A DNA stretch of 64,000 bases from Codonopsis lanceolata. Lineage: Eukaryota > Streptophyta > Magnoliopsida > Asterales > Campanulaceae. Both the position numbers and the translations under genes were made by a program. Below the pieces are notes generated by a model. That model was not told the DNA's origin. It saw nothing but the letters and a program-made list of their open reading frames with translations, and did no database searches. The stretch lies in NCBI GenBank assembly GCA_013146195.2, contig CM028383.1:12279311-12343310 (forward strand). The letters are read 5' to 3'. The stretch's first letter is position 1. Each line of letters starts with the position of its first letter. Shown here piece by piece: positions 1 to 10,969 of this stretch.

Positions 1-26
1 TTCCCACATGACCATTTCATTCTCTA

Positions 27-187
27 TGTTAGATTATGATAAATATTCTGTATATATCTCCTATATTTATATACCTAGTTTATAGCCTAAATAATAAGGA
101 TGTTAGCTTAATTGGTAGGATTGTAATCATGTATATATATATCCTTCCCTAATGTAATACAAACTCATGAATTCACATTATCTTTCA
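27..187 (+). repeat. 5' LTR of the copia element
   Basis: 161 bp, beginning TGTTAG and ending TTTCA, repeated with a few changes at 4330-4488. It holds TATA-like AT runs and should supply the promoter. Confidence 0.9.
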
Positions 188-199
188 TGGTATCAGAGC
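188..199 (+). promoter_or_regulatory. Primer binding site, initiator-Met tRNA
   Basis: TGGTATCAGAGC, a perfect 12-base complement of the 3' end of plant initiator methionine tRNA, sits directly against the 5' LTR. This is the minus-strand priming site of the copia element. Confidence 0.9.
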
Positions 200-277
200 G
201 TCTAACCTAGTTTAATTTTTCCGCCGCCTTCTCTTAATCCTAATCTTCTTTCTTTCTCATCCAACCATCATCAATTA

Positions 278-1465
278 ATGGCTGACAAAACCAACTTCCA
301 TCAATCTCTTACTGTATCCAACATAAAGAAGCGTATCCCTATCACCCTTGTGATGGAAAATGTTCAATATACCTCGTGAGCAGAACTCTTCAAAATACAT
401 TGTCGTGTGTATCAAGTGATGCACCGTATCATTCCCCTTAAGCCCGCCCCTACGGCCACAACCTCTGTTGTTGAGGTCGATCCCGATTGATGGTCTCGCC
501 TTGATGCGATTGTCATTCAGTGGATCTACGGCACCATCTCCAATTATTTTATGGAGACCATTATTGAAAGGGATGCAACCGCGCAACAGTCATGGGAATG
601 TCTTGTTGCTATTTTCCAAGACAACAAGAACTCACGCGCTTTGTATTTGGAGAACCAATTCAACCATGTCTAGTTGGATGCTTTTCCCAACATCTCTGCA
701 TACTGTCAGGAATTGAAGATGTTGGTTGAACAACTCTCTAACGTCGGTGCACTGGTTTCAAACTAAAGGTTAGTACTCTAGTTAATTGCAGGTTTAAATG
801 ATAATTACGATGGTGTTGCAACTATAATTCAACAGAGTACCCCCTTGCCTCAATTCTACGAGGCTCACTACAAGCTCATTCTGGAAGAAACTCGCAAGGC
901 CAAACGAGTTGCTACTAATGTTGTAATTGCTGACACGGCTCTCTACTCTTCGAGCTCTCCTCTGGCAACCAACCAGCACAATGCAACTGGCTCGATTGAC
1001 CCTCCTCTTCGTCACAACAGTGGGCAGCAACACGACCAATCACGTGGACACGGCCGGGGTTGTGGTCGTGGTCATCATGGTGGTCAAAATGGTGGTCCTC
1101 CCTGCCCGTACCCGACTACATCCTGGCCCCGTCCGCCATCTCCTCTTCTTGTCCATCGTCCTCAGTCTTGTATTATTGGCCATCGTCCTCAGCAGGCTCA
1201 TATCGCTACACTGGACTCCTCCTCAAGTTATGCCCCTACTGACATTAAAGCTGCTTTGCACACCATGTCTAGTCTTCCTCCCGACGATACCTTCTACAGG
1301 GACACGGGAGCCACATCCCACATGATGGCTTCGAACGGTACTCTCTCGGCTTATTTTAATTTGAGCACTTTAAATCACAATATAATTGTTGACAATGGAC
1401 AAGGCATCCCAATAATGGGTTCTGGACATATCTCTTCCCTCCCCCCTATCCACCTCTTCTTTTAA
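278..1465 (+). pseudogene. copia gag and protease, with in-frame stops
   Basis: Starting at the ATG at 278 one reading frame can be followed to 1465. It is broken by stops near 377, 488, 673 and 764. The N-terminal part resembles the copia gag domain (a SNIKKRIPI motif, then a tryptophan position turned into TGA before AELFKIH). A Gly/Arg/His-rich stretch near 1035-1100 stands where the CCHC knuckle region would be; I do not see an intact CCHC. The protease active site DTGATSHM lies near 1300. Several stops fit W-to-stop changes by G-to-A transition. No functional product is expected. Confidence 0.8.
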
Positions 1466-1696
1466 ATAATGTCCTTCATGCACCAAAAAATAGTAAAAAA
1501 TCTTATATATGTTCGTCGTTTCACAATTGATAATAATGCGTCTCTTGAATTTGATCCTTTCGATTTTTCTGTGTAGGACTTTTAGACGGGAATTCCAATA
1601 ATGAGATATGATAGCACCGGGAATCTCTATCCAGTTACTAATAGCATTCACTATCTAGCCACTTCCCCGTCTGCTTTTACTACTATCTCTCCTTTC

Positions 1697-2653
1697 CTAT
1701 GGCATAGTCGTTCGTTTGGGCCATTCGAGAGACAATGTCTTGCGCTCCCTTAGAACTAGCAATTTTATTCAATATAGCCATGTTAAACAAACTATTTGCG
1801 AACCTTGTGTTTTTGGCAAATATATTAAGTTGTCATTTTATCCTTCTTCTTGCACTTTAATGCCTTTTGATATTATGCATAGTGATCTGTGGACCTCTCC
1901 CATCTTAAGTTCGGCTGGGCATAAATATTATCTTTTAATTTTGGATGATTATTCTAATTTTGTGTGGACCTTTCCCATTGGTTAAAAGTCTCAAGTTTAC
2001 TCTCTTTTCTCTTCTTTCTCTAAAAATATTCACACCTAATAAAATGTTTGTCCAATAAAATGTTTCTAATGTGACAATGGCAAAGAATTTGACAAGGACC
2101 TATTTCGCAAATTTTGTTCTCAAAATGGCATGCATTTTCGTTTCTCTTGCCCTTGCACCTCTCAACAAAATGGAAAAGCCGAACGTAAATTACACACCAT
2201 CAATAATTTGGTTCGCACTCTTCTTGCTCAATCTTCTCTCCCACCTTTTTGGCCTTATGCTCTTGTCATGGCTACTTACCTCTTAAATATTCTCCCCACC
2301 AAAGTTCGGAATTATAATCTCCAACTCATCTTCTCTATAACTGGGTCCCTTCCTACAACCACTTACGAGTATTTGGTTGTTTATGTTATCCCCTTCACCC
2401 TTCCACCATGGTAAATAAATTCCAACCCCGTTCCACCCCTTGGGTATTTTTAGGCTACCCGTCTACTCATCGCGAGTATAAATGCTTTGACCTCTCAAGC
2501 CGTAAAATCATTATTTCACGCCATGTTCTATTTGATGAAACTCAAGCCAACTTTCTCCAACCTCATATAAATTTCTATCTAGTGGCATACACCCTTCTTT
2601 CTTCCCCACTCTTCATCACCAATATGCCCCAAGTCCACCAGATGAACCTCTAA
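1697..2653 (+). pseudogene. copia integrase, frameshifted
   Basis: Remnants in order: the pre-integrase zinc region (HSR near 1700, then CEPC near 1800, as in the CxxC half of HHCC), the core start with MHSDLWTSP near 1875 containing the first catalytic Asp, DDYSNFVWTF near 1950, the segment SQQNGKAERK near 2160 containing the catalytic Glu, and the integrase C-terminal GYPSTHREYKCFDL region near 2455. The frame changes between about 2400 and 2450. The stretch around the second catalytic Asp (CDNGKEFD near 2075) is in a different frame from its neighbours. Dead integrase. Confidence 0.8.
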
Positions 2654-3026
2654 GCCCACAACCGGCTCCTTCCAGCCCACACCCCCTCTAGTTCTCCTCA
2701 GCCCACAACATCTCTGTCTGTTCTAGTTTTCTCCTCGCCCCAGCCTACATCGCCTCCTTCTGGCCCACACTCCTTGCACCCATCTCCAATTCCTCTTTCC
2801 TTTGGCCTGGTCTTTCTTCCCCCTTATCTCCCCTTCCTATGGCCCACTCAGAAACTGTTCCTCAACCCACGTAATCTTCCCCAAACCCAATCCCTGCTCC
2901 TGTTCCCGTACGCACAGTAGAAACCCATGGCATGCATGGCATCTTTGAACCCAAAATTCACTACAACTTGACTACTTCTCCCTCCATCTCCTATTTCTAA
3001 AAATCCCATCTCAGCCTTGTCTGTCC

Positions 3027-4316
3027 CTAATTGGGGTGTCACCATGTGCGATGAATACATTGCTCTTATTAAAAATGACACGTGAGAGTTAACTCCTCGT
3101 CCATCTAATGTTAATATTATTCGCTATATGTGGGTTTTTCGTCACAAAATTAATTCTGATGGTTCCTTTGAGCGGCACAAAGCTCGTCTTGTTGGTGATG
3201 GCAGGTCTCAGCAGGTTGGTGTCGATTGTGATGAAACCTTCAGTCTAGTGGTAAAGCCAGCCACAATTCGAACCGTGTTAAGCATCGCCTTATCTAAATC
3301 ATGGTCCATTCATGAGCTCGACGTCAAGAATACTTTCTTACATGGCCAGCTTAAGGAAACAATCTTTATGCATCAACCTTTGGGATTTCGGGACCCAGTT
3401 CATCCAGATTATGTATGTCTCTTAAAGAAGTCTCTTTATGGCCTGAAGCAGGCTCCTCGTGCTTGGTATCACCGTTTCGCAGAATTTGTTGCTACTATTG
3501 GTTTTTCACATGGAAAATCCGACCACTCCCTGTTTATTTATCGTAATGGCAACAATATGGCTTATATACTGCTTTACGTGATTACGTCGATGATATCATT
3601 CTTACTGCTTCTTCTAACGATCTTCGTCAAACTATCATCTCTCTTCTTGCTTTAGAATTTGTTATAAAGGATTTAGGCACCTTGAATTATTTTCTCGACA
3701 TTGCAGTTAAAAATTATGTGGGAGGCTTATTTCTCAGTCAGTAAGTCGAGTCTATTCTTGAATGTGTCGGCATGTCCTCCAGCAAACATGCTCACACACC
3801 AGTAGACACTAAGTCCAAACTTAGTGCCTCATCGGGCTCGTCATATGCCAATCCCACTTCTTATCGTAGTCTGACTGGCACACTACAATATCTCACCTTT
3901 ACGCGCCCTGACATCTCATATATTGTGCAACAAATCTGCCTTCACATGCATGATCCTAAAGATATCCATATGTCTGTTCTCAAGCGTATCTTACGCCAGA
4001 TCAAAGGCACTCTTCACTTTGATCTGCACCTATATCGGTCCTCCATTTCCGCTCTTACCTCATATACTGATGCGGATTAGGGCAGCTGCCCCAACTCTAG
4101 ACGCTCCACGTCTAAGTATTGCGTTTTTCTTGGCGAGATTCTACTATATGTCAAAATAGATATCCACTTTGTTCGAGAAAAAGTGGCTCGTGGTCTTGTG
4201 TGTGTCCTTCATGTTCCATCCAGATATCAAATAGCTGACATTTTTACTAAAGGACTTCCACACATTCTGTTCGACGACTTTCGCTCCAGTCTCAACGTTC
4301 ACGATCCTCCCGTTTC
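3027..4316 (+). pseudogene. copia reverse transcriptase and RNase H, broken
   Basis: Opens with a PNWGVTM motif and proceeds through NVNIIRYMWVFRHK, ARLVGDG, DVKNTFLHGQL and SLYGLKQAPRAWYHR, all typical of copia RT. A frameshift lies just before the catalytic YVDDI motif near 3580. An in-frame TGA at 3083 replaces a Trp. RNase H shows YRSLTGTLQYLTFTRPDI near 3860, the YTDAD motif near 4065 followed by a stop where Trp is expected, and ADIFTKGLP near 4235. Three frames are used in total. Confidence 0.85.
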
Positions 4317-4329
4317 GACTATGGGGGAG

Positions 4330-4488
4330 TGTTAGATTATGATAAATATTCTGTATATATCTCTTATATTTAGATACCTAGTTTATAGCCTAAATAATAG
4401 GGATGTTAGCCTAATTGGTAGGATTGTTTTCATGTATATATATCCTTCCCTAATGTAATACAAACTCATGGATTCACATTATTTTTCA
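4330..4488 (+). repeat. 3' LTR of the copia element, with preceding purine tract
   Basis: Begins TGTTAG directly after the purine tract 4321-4329 and ends TTTTCA, about 95% identical to 27-187 by eye. Confidence 0.9.
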
Positions 4489-4996
4489 TTCTACATCTTC
4501 AAAAACATGTCAACGTAGAAAGCTCGAATACGAAGAAAAAAATTTAGTTGGAAAGCAATCAGCGAAAATGGACCACCCCTCATCCACTTATTTTAGTCCC
4601 ACCTTGCAGGATCTAACCAAAAACAGTCTTTCGTTAAAGAATGTCTTGTTTTATGTGATACGTATATTAAGAAAAGATAATTGACTAGTATAAATTGAGT
4701 AATGCCATATATACACCTAACAAATAATAAGTACGGTAAAAACTTGTGTAAGACCCTCTTACGGATCTTCAATTCATATTCATAAGACAGAGCCTCAAAA
4801 AAGGAAAAAAAAAAAGTTGTTGGAGCGGACAACCCATTGAAGAAGATTGTGGGTTACCTAACAAGAAAACTGGTCAAAATGAGAGAGGGAAAAGAGTTCA
4901 AACCGAGTGGGCGGGTTAAAACCCATGGATTAAACCCATATCCACTTTAAAACATGCGGCCTGTGAGAGAGGTGGCTGGCCACGTGGTGCACGCAC
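4489..4996. other. Intergenic, no gene recognised
   Basis: AT-rich with a short A run near 4806. I see no ORF with recognisable content and no clear transposon ends. Confidence 0.6.
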
Positions 4997-5097
4997 GGGC
5001 TATAGCTCAATGGGTAGAGCACCTCATTTACACGCGCGCCAATGTTTTTCAAAGGGGCTCTTCATGCAATTAAGAGAATTCGCCTTTCCCCATCTTA
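4997..5097 (+). pseudogene. trnV-UAC: Plastid-derived trnV-UAC 5' exon and start of its intron (NUPT)
   Basis: The segment from GGGCTATAGCTCA through the anticodon loop (TAC at 5029-5031) matches the 5' half of the plastid valine tRNA as I remember it, including the D-arm GGTAGAGCACCTC. The following bases (GCGCGCC, then a stretch with TTTTTCAAAGG) resemble the start of the trnV group II intron rather than a tRNA 3' half. No 3' half follows, so no tRNA can be made. The best explanation is a small nuclear insertion of plastid DNA. A BLAST against plastid genomes would settle it. Confidence 0.6.
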
Positions 5098-5323
5098 CTT
5101 GGGGGTGGGCATCAAGCCGGGTTTTGGGGGCTCAGGTTTCAGGTTTTTGGGTCGGGCTCCGATATTCACTTTACCTACCCGAAACCAATCTGAATAAATC
5201 GCTTACCCGCACTTAGGCTATTTGAAAATTCGAATTCAGATTACACGTCATAATTTTTTTTTTTTTAGAGAGGCTTGCAAATTGATTTCAAGGATGTGCA
5301 ACTTTGTAAGTCTATATGAATTA

Positions 5324-7201
5324 TGTTGGTCCCATGGATGTGCTCAAATAGGCTAGAGGGGGTGAATAGCCTATATTACCACTTTAAAATTTATCTCACC
5401 ATTCATGTAAAATTTACCACTTTTAGAGATAAGACAGTCAGAAGATGAAAGTACTAAGCAGCAGACTTGTTCATAGATGAGTAATGAACTCTATTGACAA
5501 ATTGAAGATAAACTGTTTTCTAAAAGGAGGTTTTGACAGCGGAAAGGTTTAGGCAAAACAGATTTATCTATAAAAGGAAGGGTTAAGCAGTTGTACACTA
5601 ATATATGTTCAGAACAACAGCATACTTAACTCTTCTTCAGCTGCATGGCAAATGGGTTTCAAAATACATAGCTTTGGAAAATCAAAACCTTTTAAGAACT
5701 AGAGAGAGGGAGATCAGAGCCGAGTTTGAAGAATACATAATATTTACAAATACATCAGAGGTTTACTCAAAGGCAAACATGCTTAATACATCAACTAAGA
5801 CTCTCTAACCTAGCTATCTACTTTCTTCCCCTCGATTCCTCCCCAGTCAAGAACCCGTCTTTCAGAGTTTCTTGAGCAAGTCAGGAACAGGTAGAGTCAA
5901 GTAGATTCAACATGAGAATACAATTTTATGGGTTGCTCAAATAACAAATATTTGAGCTACTGAGTGCAGAGTACTCGACTCCCTATGATGGCCTATTATT
6001 GCACAACCAACAGCCTTTGCAATGGAATATAGGTATGATGATATGAATGCAATGCAGACAGTCAGTTTTTCATCTTCCTTGGACATCTTTGGAGATTTGT
6101 CTTCAACGGAATCTGGAGTGCTTGGTCTCTACCAAAAGATTGAATTTCTGAAGTGCTGTAGAGACTGAATTCTTTGAAGGAGATCAAAGAGCTCAAAACA
6201 AGAAAGGGGTTTTCTTGATCAAGTCACTGTTCTCTATCGTTGTAGCTTTTACAGATCACTCTTCCTTACTTCTTACTTTTTCTTCCTTGCAATCCACAGA
6301 AAGTGTTTTGCAAAGGTCTGGTTTTCCATGGTGATCTTTAAGATAGCTTGATCGAAGATCTGGTTATCTCTTTTTCTCACACACATTTTGAAGAAGGATG
6401 AAGAGGTTTCTTTTATTGATGGAGATCGATAGATCTGTTGAGACTGTCTTCGAATGATCTTTTATCCATTGAAGTGGTTCACCGGATAAGAGTGAATCTT
6501 ATAGACTATAGGATAAAGATATTTCTCGAAGATATCTCTCTCAGAAAAGTTGTCCTAAAGTCAGACTAAGTGGATGGGTCATTGTTGAACAGGTCTGACG
6601 GAATAGTACACTGACAGTTGGTTTTCCAATAAAGTAGATACATTTGAACTTTGAAAACCAACTGTAGAGAGGAATATCTGTTGAATGAAATTCAACTAGA
6701 TCTTGCAGGTCTGATAACTGTCAAGCCGCTTCCGTAAGTTGACTTTTGGAAAGCTTGAGCATTTTTTCGTTTCTCAACGTCTGTAATAATTCCACTGTAG
6801 TTTGCACGTGCAGCCCAAGAAGGATCGAAGGTTTGATGTTCCCTTAATGATTTTGTCTTCCAGTAGACATGTCTGCTGGTCGACATAGTTGAGGAAAGAA
6901 CTATCGATCCGTAGCAATTAGTCTGCTGGTATGATATCTTTGTAAAGGCTATCATCCTTTAGCAAGTGTGCCAATACTGGTGTACTGAATAGTTGGTCTA
7001 CTGAGGCCATCACGTAAGAGTAGGACTAAGACTCGGATTCACCTAGTCTAAGACATATGCAGTGTTCAACAAGTTTTCACACTAACCGGTACGCTGCCAT
7101 TTTGGTCACTTGTTAGAACATGCAGTAATGGGAAACGCAAATCAAGGTGTTCCAGAATATGCAAATGAAATACGAATTGTTTCAGTAGACATATTCCAAC
7201 A
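5324..7201 (-). mobile_element. Solo LTR, probably copia/Sirevirus-type
   Basis: 1,878 bp bounded by TGTTGG at the left and CCAACA at the right, flanked by a perfect 5-bp target duplication AATTA (5319-5323 and 7202-7206). No primer site, polypurine tract or coding region lies inside, so it is a single LTR left by recombination between the two LTRs of an element. The word GCTAGAGGGGGTGAATAGCCT near the left end is shared with the LTR at 23665-24729. The element sense is probably minus, by analogy with that LTR, whose polypurine tract is visible. Confidence 0.75.
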
Positions 7202-7213
7202 AATTATTTATTA

Positions 7214-7396
7214 TTCCCTCCGTTTCGGGCAAAGAGTCACCGTTTGAAAGTCAAATTTTTTTTTAAAAGAAAATGACTCTTTTAGAAGCTCATTAGTAAT
7301 AAAATGACATTTTTATACCTTAATTTTTTACAATGGACTCTTTAAGTGACACATCTCAAAATAGAATAGTGGACTTTTTGCCCGGAACGGAGGGAG
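7214..7396. mobile_element. Stowaway-type MITE
   Basis: 183 bp with terminal inverted repeats TTCCCTCCGTTTCGGGCAAA and the near-complement at the right, flanked by TA dinucleotides at 7212-7213 and 7397-7398. The CTCCCTCCG-type end and TA duplication are diagnostic of Stowaway (Tc1/mariner) MITEs. It lies beside the solo LTR within the hAT-like remnant. Confidence 0.85.
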
Positions 7397-7472
7397 TATG
7401 TCATTATGTGTGGGTGGACGAGACAAGAGCTGAACAAAAAAGAAGAAACAAAAAGACAATAGCACAAAAGGC

Positions 7473-7509
7473 GAAAGAAAGAGAGAGAGAGAGAGAAGGA
7501 GAGAAAGGT
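7473..7509. repeat. GA-rich microsatellite
   Basis: Uninterrupted and lightly interrupted GA repeats. No gene is associated with it. Confidence 0.8.
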
Positions 7510-7965
7510 ATTAATTAAATGAAACTCAATTGACATAAACAAGAGATGCACTTGTGTGTGATTGTGTGGAGGTCGATGTATAGGTGGCACAGAGGAGTCG
7601 GAAGGTGAAACAGTCTCTTTGGAACCCTAGATCTATATGATAACTTTTGAGTTTTTTAGGGAGAGAGAGAGTGGGAGGAGGCTGTCGACTTCTTTAATCT
7701 GTGTCTGAGCATTTAAAAGTTTCTAGGTTAGGTCAAAACAGTAAAGGTGTAAGTAATATAGTAAAAATAGTTCTCTTTTCAAACCTCGGGTACCGGATCA
7801 GGTATTCGGGTACTATTATGAAACCCGATAATCGATCTGATAATTTCCATGTCAGGTTCGGGTAATTCGACAATCGCAAATTTTAGAGATCACCCGACCC
7901 GATTATATCTTACCAGGTCGGATCGGGTCAGGATCCGAAAACCCGAATCTGAATGCCCACCACTA

Positions 7966-8192
7966 GTCTGACTCTCAGAACTTTGAAAGAACAAGAGAAC
8001 AATAGCTTGATAAACCTGAGTCTGATTTGAGTATCCATTTAGGTACCAAACAGACCCCATGATTGATTTGCGATATTCATAAGGTGAAAATTCGTACTCT
8101 TCAATGCAAGGTTTGAGAGCCGTCAGTGCGTTAATGAAATGTTTTTGTATTTGTTTCGTGTCCTTCATCTTCTAGATCGTGCTCTGATACCC
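7966..8192 (-). other. Short unknown ORF preceded by a primer-site-like sequence
   Basis: On the minus strand, GGTATCAGAGC (complement of 8181-8191) is followed by a short spacer and an ATG at 8168. The ORF runs about 68 codons before entering the hAT-like end. GGTATCAGAGC is the core of the initiator-Met primer site of LTR elements, so this could be the start of a retrotransposon interrupted by the hAT-like element. The residues (for example FSPYEYRKSIMGSVWYLNG) do not match any gag I recognise. No LTR end is obvious to the right. Function unknown. Confidence 0.2.
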
Positions 8193-8279
8193 TTCCTCTT
8201 TCTAAACTTTGCTGGTGAAGCCCCTTCGTGTCCATATTTTGCATTTTTGTTTTAAATCAACTAAAGATTTGATGAACTT

Positions 8280-8735
8280 ATTTAAAGGCAAAAGTGACAC
8301 ATTTTTAAAAAGTGGCACATTGAATAGCAAAGAAGGCATGTTCATACATAATGACTTACACATTGATAGATTATAAATGATACATTTAACGGCAAAAAAA
8401 CACACTTTCATACATAATGACTTACACATTGATTGACTAAAAATAACACATTTAAAGGCCAAAAAACACACTTTCCTATATAATGACTTATATATTTAGG
8501 GACTAAAAGTAACACATTTAAAGACGAAAGTGACACTTTAACGACAAAAATAACACATTTTCATAAATAATAGCTTACACATTAAGGGACTAAAAGTGAC
8601 ATTTATAGGCAAAAATGACACATTTAAAGATAAAAAAACACACTTTCATACATAATGTCTTCATTGATGGACTAAAAGTGACATTTATAAGAAAAAGTGA
8701 CATATTTAAAGGCAAAAGTGACACATTCAAGACAA
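8280..8735. repeat. Degenerate minisatellite, unit roughly 75-85 bp
   Basis: Successive blocks repeat the order: CACACTTTCATACATAATG, then ACTTACACATTGAT, then GACTAAAAGTGACACATTTAAAGGCAA, with several extra copies of the short module AAAGTGACACATTTAAAGGC. About five to six units can be traced with substitutions and small indels. Apparent minus-strand ORFs over this interval are artefacts of the repeat. Confidence 0.7.
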
Positions 8736-8899
8736 AAAAAAAGTTAATTGTTTTCATATATAAAATCTGAGGCGTTGTAATTTCCAAAATTCGAGGGGTG
8801 GCGCTACATTTTTTTAATGTTTGACACATTTAACATGGATAGCTCAGTCATATATTAAGATCCGTAAGATCGTTTTACAAGAGACCTACTGAATAAGTA

Positions 8900-9177
8900 T
8901 TTCATCCGTCCCAAAATAAATGATGCTATAGGATTCAAGAGAAATTTATCCACATTTTGTCAAAATTACTCTTATTAACAGAGTACTCTTTAATTAAATG
9001 ATGTATTGGAAATGAAAACGTAGGATGATTGCATGAAAGATGTTGAGGAAAGAGAAAAATAATCATGCAACTTATCTATAACAATTGCACTTAAATAAGA
9101 GTACATTGGTCTTTCACTAAATTTCATTAATTTGTGTGTAAACTTCTAAAACATCGTTTATTTTGAGATGGATGGAG
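8900..9177. mobile_element. Stowaway-like MITE
   Basis: 278 bp with inverted ends, TTTCATCCGTCCCAAAATAA at the left and its near-complement TTATTTTGAGATGGATGGAG at the right, flanked by TA at 8898-8899 and 9178-9179. Non-coding. Confidence 0.8.
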
Positions 9178-9363
9178 TATTGATATTGTGCATAAAATAA
9201 TACCCACGTAAGAGTGTGGCCCATTAATTAAAGATATTGTGTGTTTTTTAAATGATACCCATGTGAGAGTGAGCATAATTAAAGTGAAAGGACTTTCTTT
9301 TTTAGGTTATTCGCCTATTCAAAAAAAAGTGACTTACTTTTGTAGTTTTGCTATTATTAATTG

Positions 9364-9822
9364 TAGAAAATTATCGAAATAACCATCGTACTATTCATAG
9401 ATAATTGATTTGACTAACCACATTATAATATCTTAAATATGACTAATGTACTTAATAATTTGGTGCGATGTGGTTCTTGGTATCAACGCCCTATCCAATT
9501 TTGTAATGAACCTAATCACATGGATTAACGGAGGAATTGTACGGAAGGGTATTTTTGGTCTTTCCATTGCACCCAGAAAGGTGAAATTGAAGGAAATATG
9601 TTTGGGGAAGAAAGGGTGCAATTGAAAGACAAAAATATCATTCGTACAATCCTTCTGTTAATCCACGTCAATAGTTTCGTTACAAAATTGGATAGAGCAT
9701 TAATGGCAAGGATCACATCGCACTCAATTACCGAGTACATTGATCACATTTGAGATATTGTAATGTGGTTGGTCGAATCGGTTACCTACAAATACGATGA
9801 TGGTTATTTAAATAATTTTCCC
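9364..9822. mobile_element. Foldback Mutator-type MITE with 9-bp target duplication
   Basis: 459 bp that is almost entirely an inverted repeat. The left arm, about 9364-9573, and the right arm, about 9613-9822, are complementary with scattered mismatches around a loop of about 40 bp. The flanks carry a perfect 9-bp direct repeat TATTAATTG (9355-9363 and 9823-9831); nine-base duplications are typical of Mutator-like elements. A transcript through it would form a long hairpin. No coding capacity. Confidence 0.8.
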
Positions 9823-9861
9823 TATTAATTGATGGGTCCTACTATTACATTGGTATCCTTA

Positions 9862-10478
9862 GAGCATGGTTAACTGTGTATCAAACCCAAATCAAAGTGG
9901 AATCTTCATTTAAAATGGTGTATCTAAAAAAATCTAATTAAATTTTTTATTTGATTTGGTTTGGTTTGTATTAATTTATTATACAAATCAAACCACACAG
10001 TGTGTCAAAAACGACCGTGTTTCAGGCCAATTGGGTTCAAAACGACGCCAAAAATTTCAAAAACTATCAAGACCGGCCGACATACAGACTGACGCCTCTG
10101 CCATTGCCCTTTCCACATGGTAGCATTGAATAACTTTTCCACCATCGTATTTCTTGGCCAATTTTCAGCCAAAAAAATTCCTGAATTAAAGTACACATTT
10201 TTATCTATAAATAGAGATTTGTTTGTTTCATTTGGATATCAGAAAAAATTTCTATGATTTTTTTAAGTTTTTAGCCATTTTCCAAAGAACAAAAAATATA
10301 TTAAAGTAATAGAGATAAATATGGTGGATATGTAAAAGTATTAGATTATGTGCCACTGTTGGAAGGTTTTTTTAGTTTTGAATCAAATGAGTATCAAATA
10401 GATTTTTTATTGGTTTTAATGGGTTGTGTTTTTTGGTATTTGATTTGAGTGTATTTGATTTGACTGTTAACCATACTC
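9862..10478. mobile_element. Tourist-like (PIF/Harbinger) MITE
   Basis: 617 bp with ends GAGCATGGTTAAC and, inverted, GTTAACCATACTC, flanked by TTA on both sides (9859-9861 and 10479-10481), the 3-bp duplication expected of PIF/Harbinger. Subterminal repeats of TTTGATTTG-type words occur at both ends. No transposase, so it would depend on an autonomous relative. Confidence 0.8.
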
Positions 10479-10930
10479 TTAGAATACGCATAATATATAC
10501 TTCTTTTGTACCTAAATTATTGTCATGCTTGACTTTTTTGAATCAAATTGATTAATTTCTTGTAATATGATCAACTTTAATGTTAGTTATATATCTCTTA
10601 ATAATTAAACTATTCAAACATGAGCTCTTTGGGCAGAAAGGAGAGAATATCATTTTGAATGTAATTAATGATAATTAATTTGATTTCTTGAGATCTACCC
10701 TTCATATTTTTCCCGAAAATAAAAATGGAAATTCATAGCAAGTTTTTGCTCTTTGTTTTAAGGTGTTACTTCATCCGTTCTATCTCAAAAGTCTCTCTTT
10801 GAAAAGTCTAATAATTAAGAGATATTAGAATTTGTCATAATTACAAAAATACAAAATATAATCTATATTACAATAGGTCTTTGATTGCACATGTGCAATT
10901 GATAAAGACTAATGAGGGGCTGAGATTCAT
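10479..10930. other. Intergenic, one possible half Stowaway
   Basis: AT-rich. TACTTCATCCGTTCTATCTCAAAAG-like sequence at about 10769 looks like one Stowaway end, but I found no matching right end. Nothing else supportable. Confidence 0.4.
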
Positions 10931-10969
10931 TTAATTATGGAGATCTGACGGCCTGTATCAAATTTCAAC

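Larger units (their letters stand above)
27..4488 (+). mobile_element. Ty1/copia LTR retrotransposon, Ale/Retrofit-like, full length but dead
   Basis: A complete copia element of about 4.46 kb. It has two short LTRs (27-187 and 4330-4488), an initiator-Met tRNA primer site directly after the first LTR, a purine tract ATGGGGGAG directly before the second, and gag, protease, integrase, RT and RNase H remnants in copia order between them. The flanking pentamers CTCTA and TTCTA match at four of five bases, so the target duplication is nearly preserved. The LTRs differ at roughly eight bases plus a 2-bp AT indel over about 160 bp, so the insertion is not recent. Many stop codons and at least three frame changes make it non-autonomous. 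The small LTRs and compact body suggest the Ale/Retrofit lineage; that assignment is inference. Confidence 0.9.
5101..7963. mobile_element. hAT-like element remnant enclosing a solo LTR and a MITE
   Basis: The left end (GGGGGTGGGCATC then CCGGGTTTT) and the right end read in reverse (GGTGGGCATTC then TCGGGTTTT) form imperfect terminal inverted repeats. GGTGGGCA termini followed by GGGTTTCGGG-type runs are common in plant hAT elements. The CGGGT/ACCCG words continue inward on both sides (5115-5165 and 7785-7945). Removing the nested solo LTR (5324-7201) and Stowaway (7214-7396) leaves about 0.8 kb without transposase, so it would be non-autonomous. I could not find an 8-bp target duplication, so the two ends might belong to separate elements. 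Confidence 0.4.

Noticed and set aside
4997..5070. A functional tRNA gene
   Set aside because: The D-arm and anticodon region are present, but no 3' half follows at tRNA distance; the sequence continues as intron-like DNA.
8280..8735. CRISPR array
   Set aside because: Repeats are degenerate and contiguous without unique spacers, and the organism is a plant.
10005..10196. Minus-strand 63-codon ORF
   Set aside because: Internal to the Tourist-like MITE, no domain, no codon pattern.
10769..10920. A fourth complete Stowaway
   Set aside because: Only one end is visible; no inverted partner or second TA.
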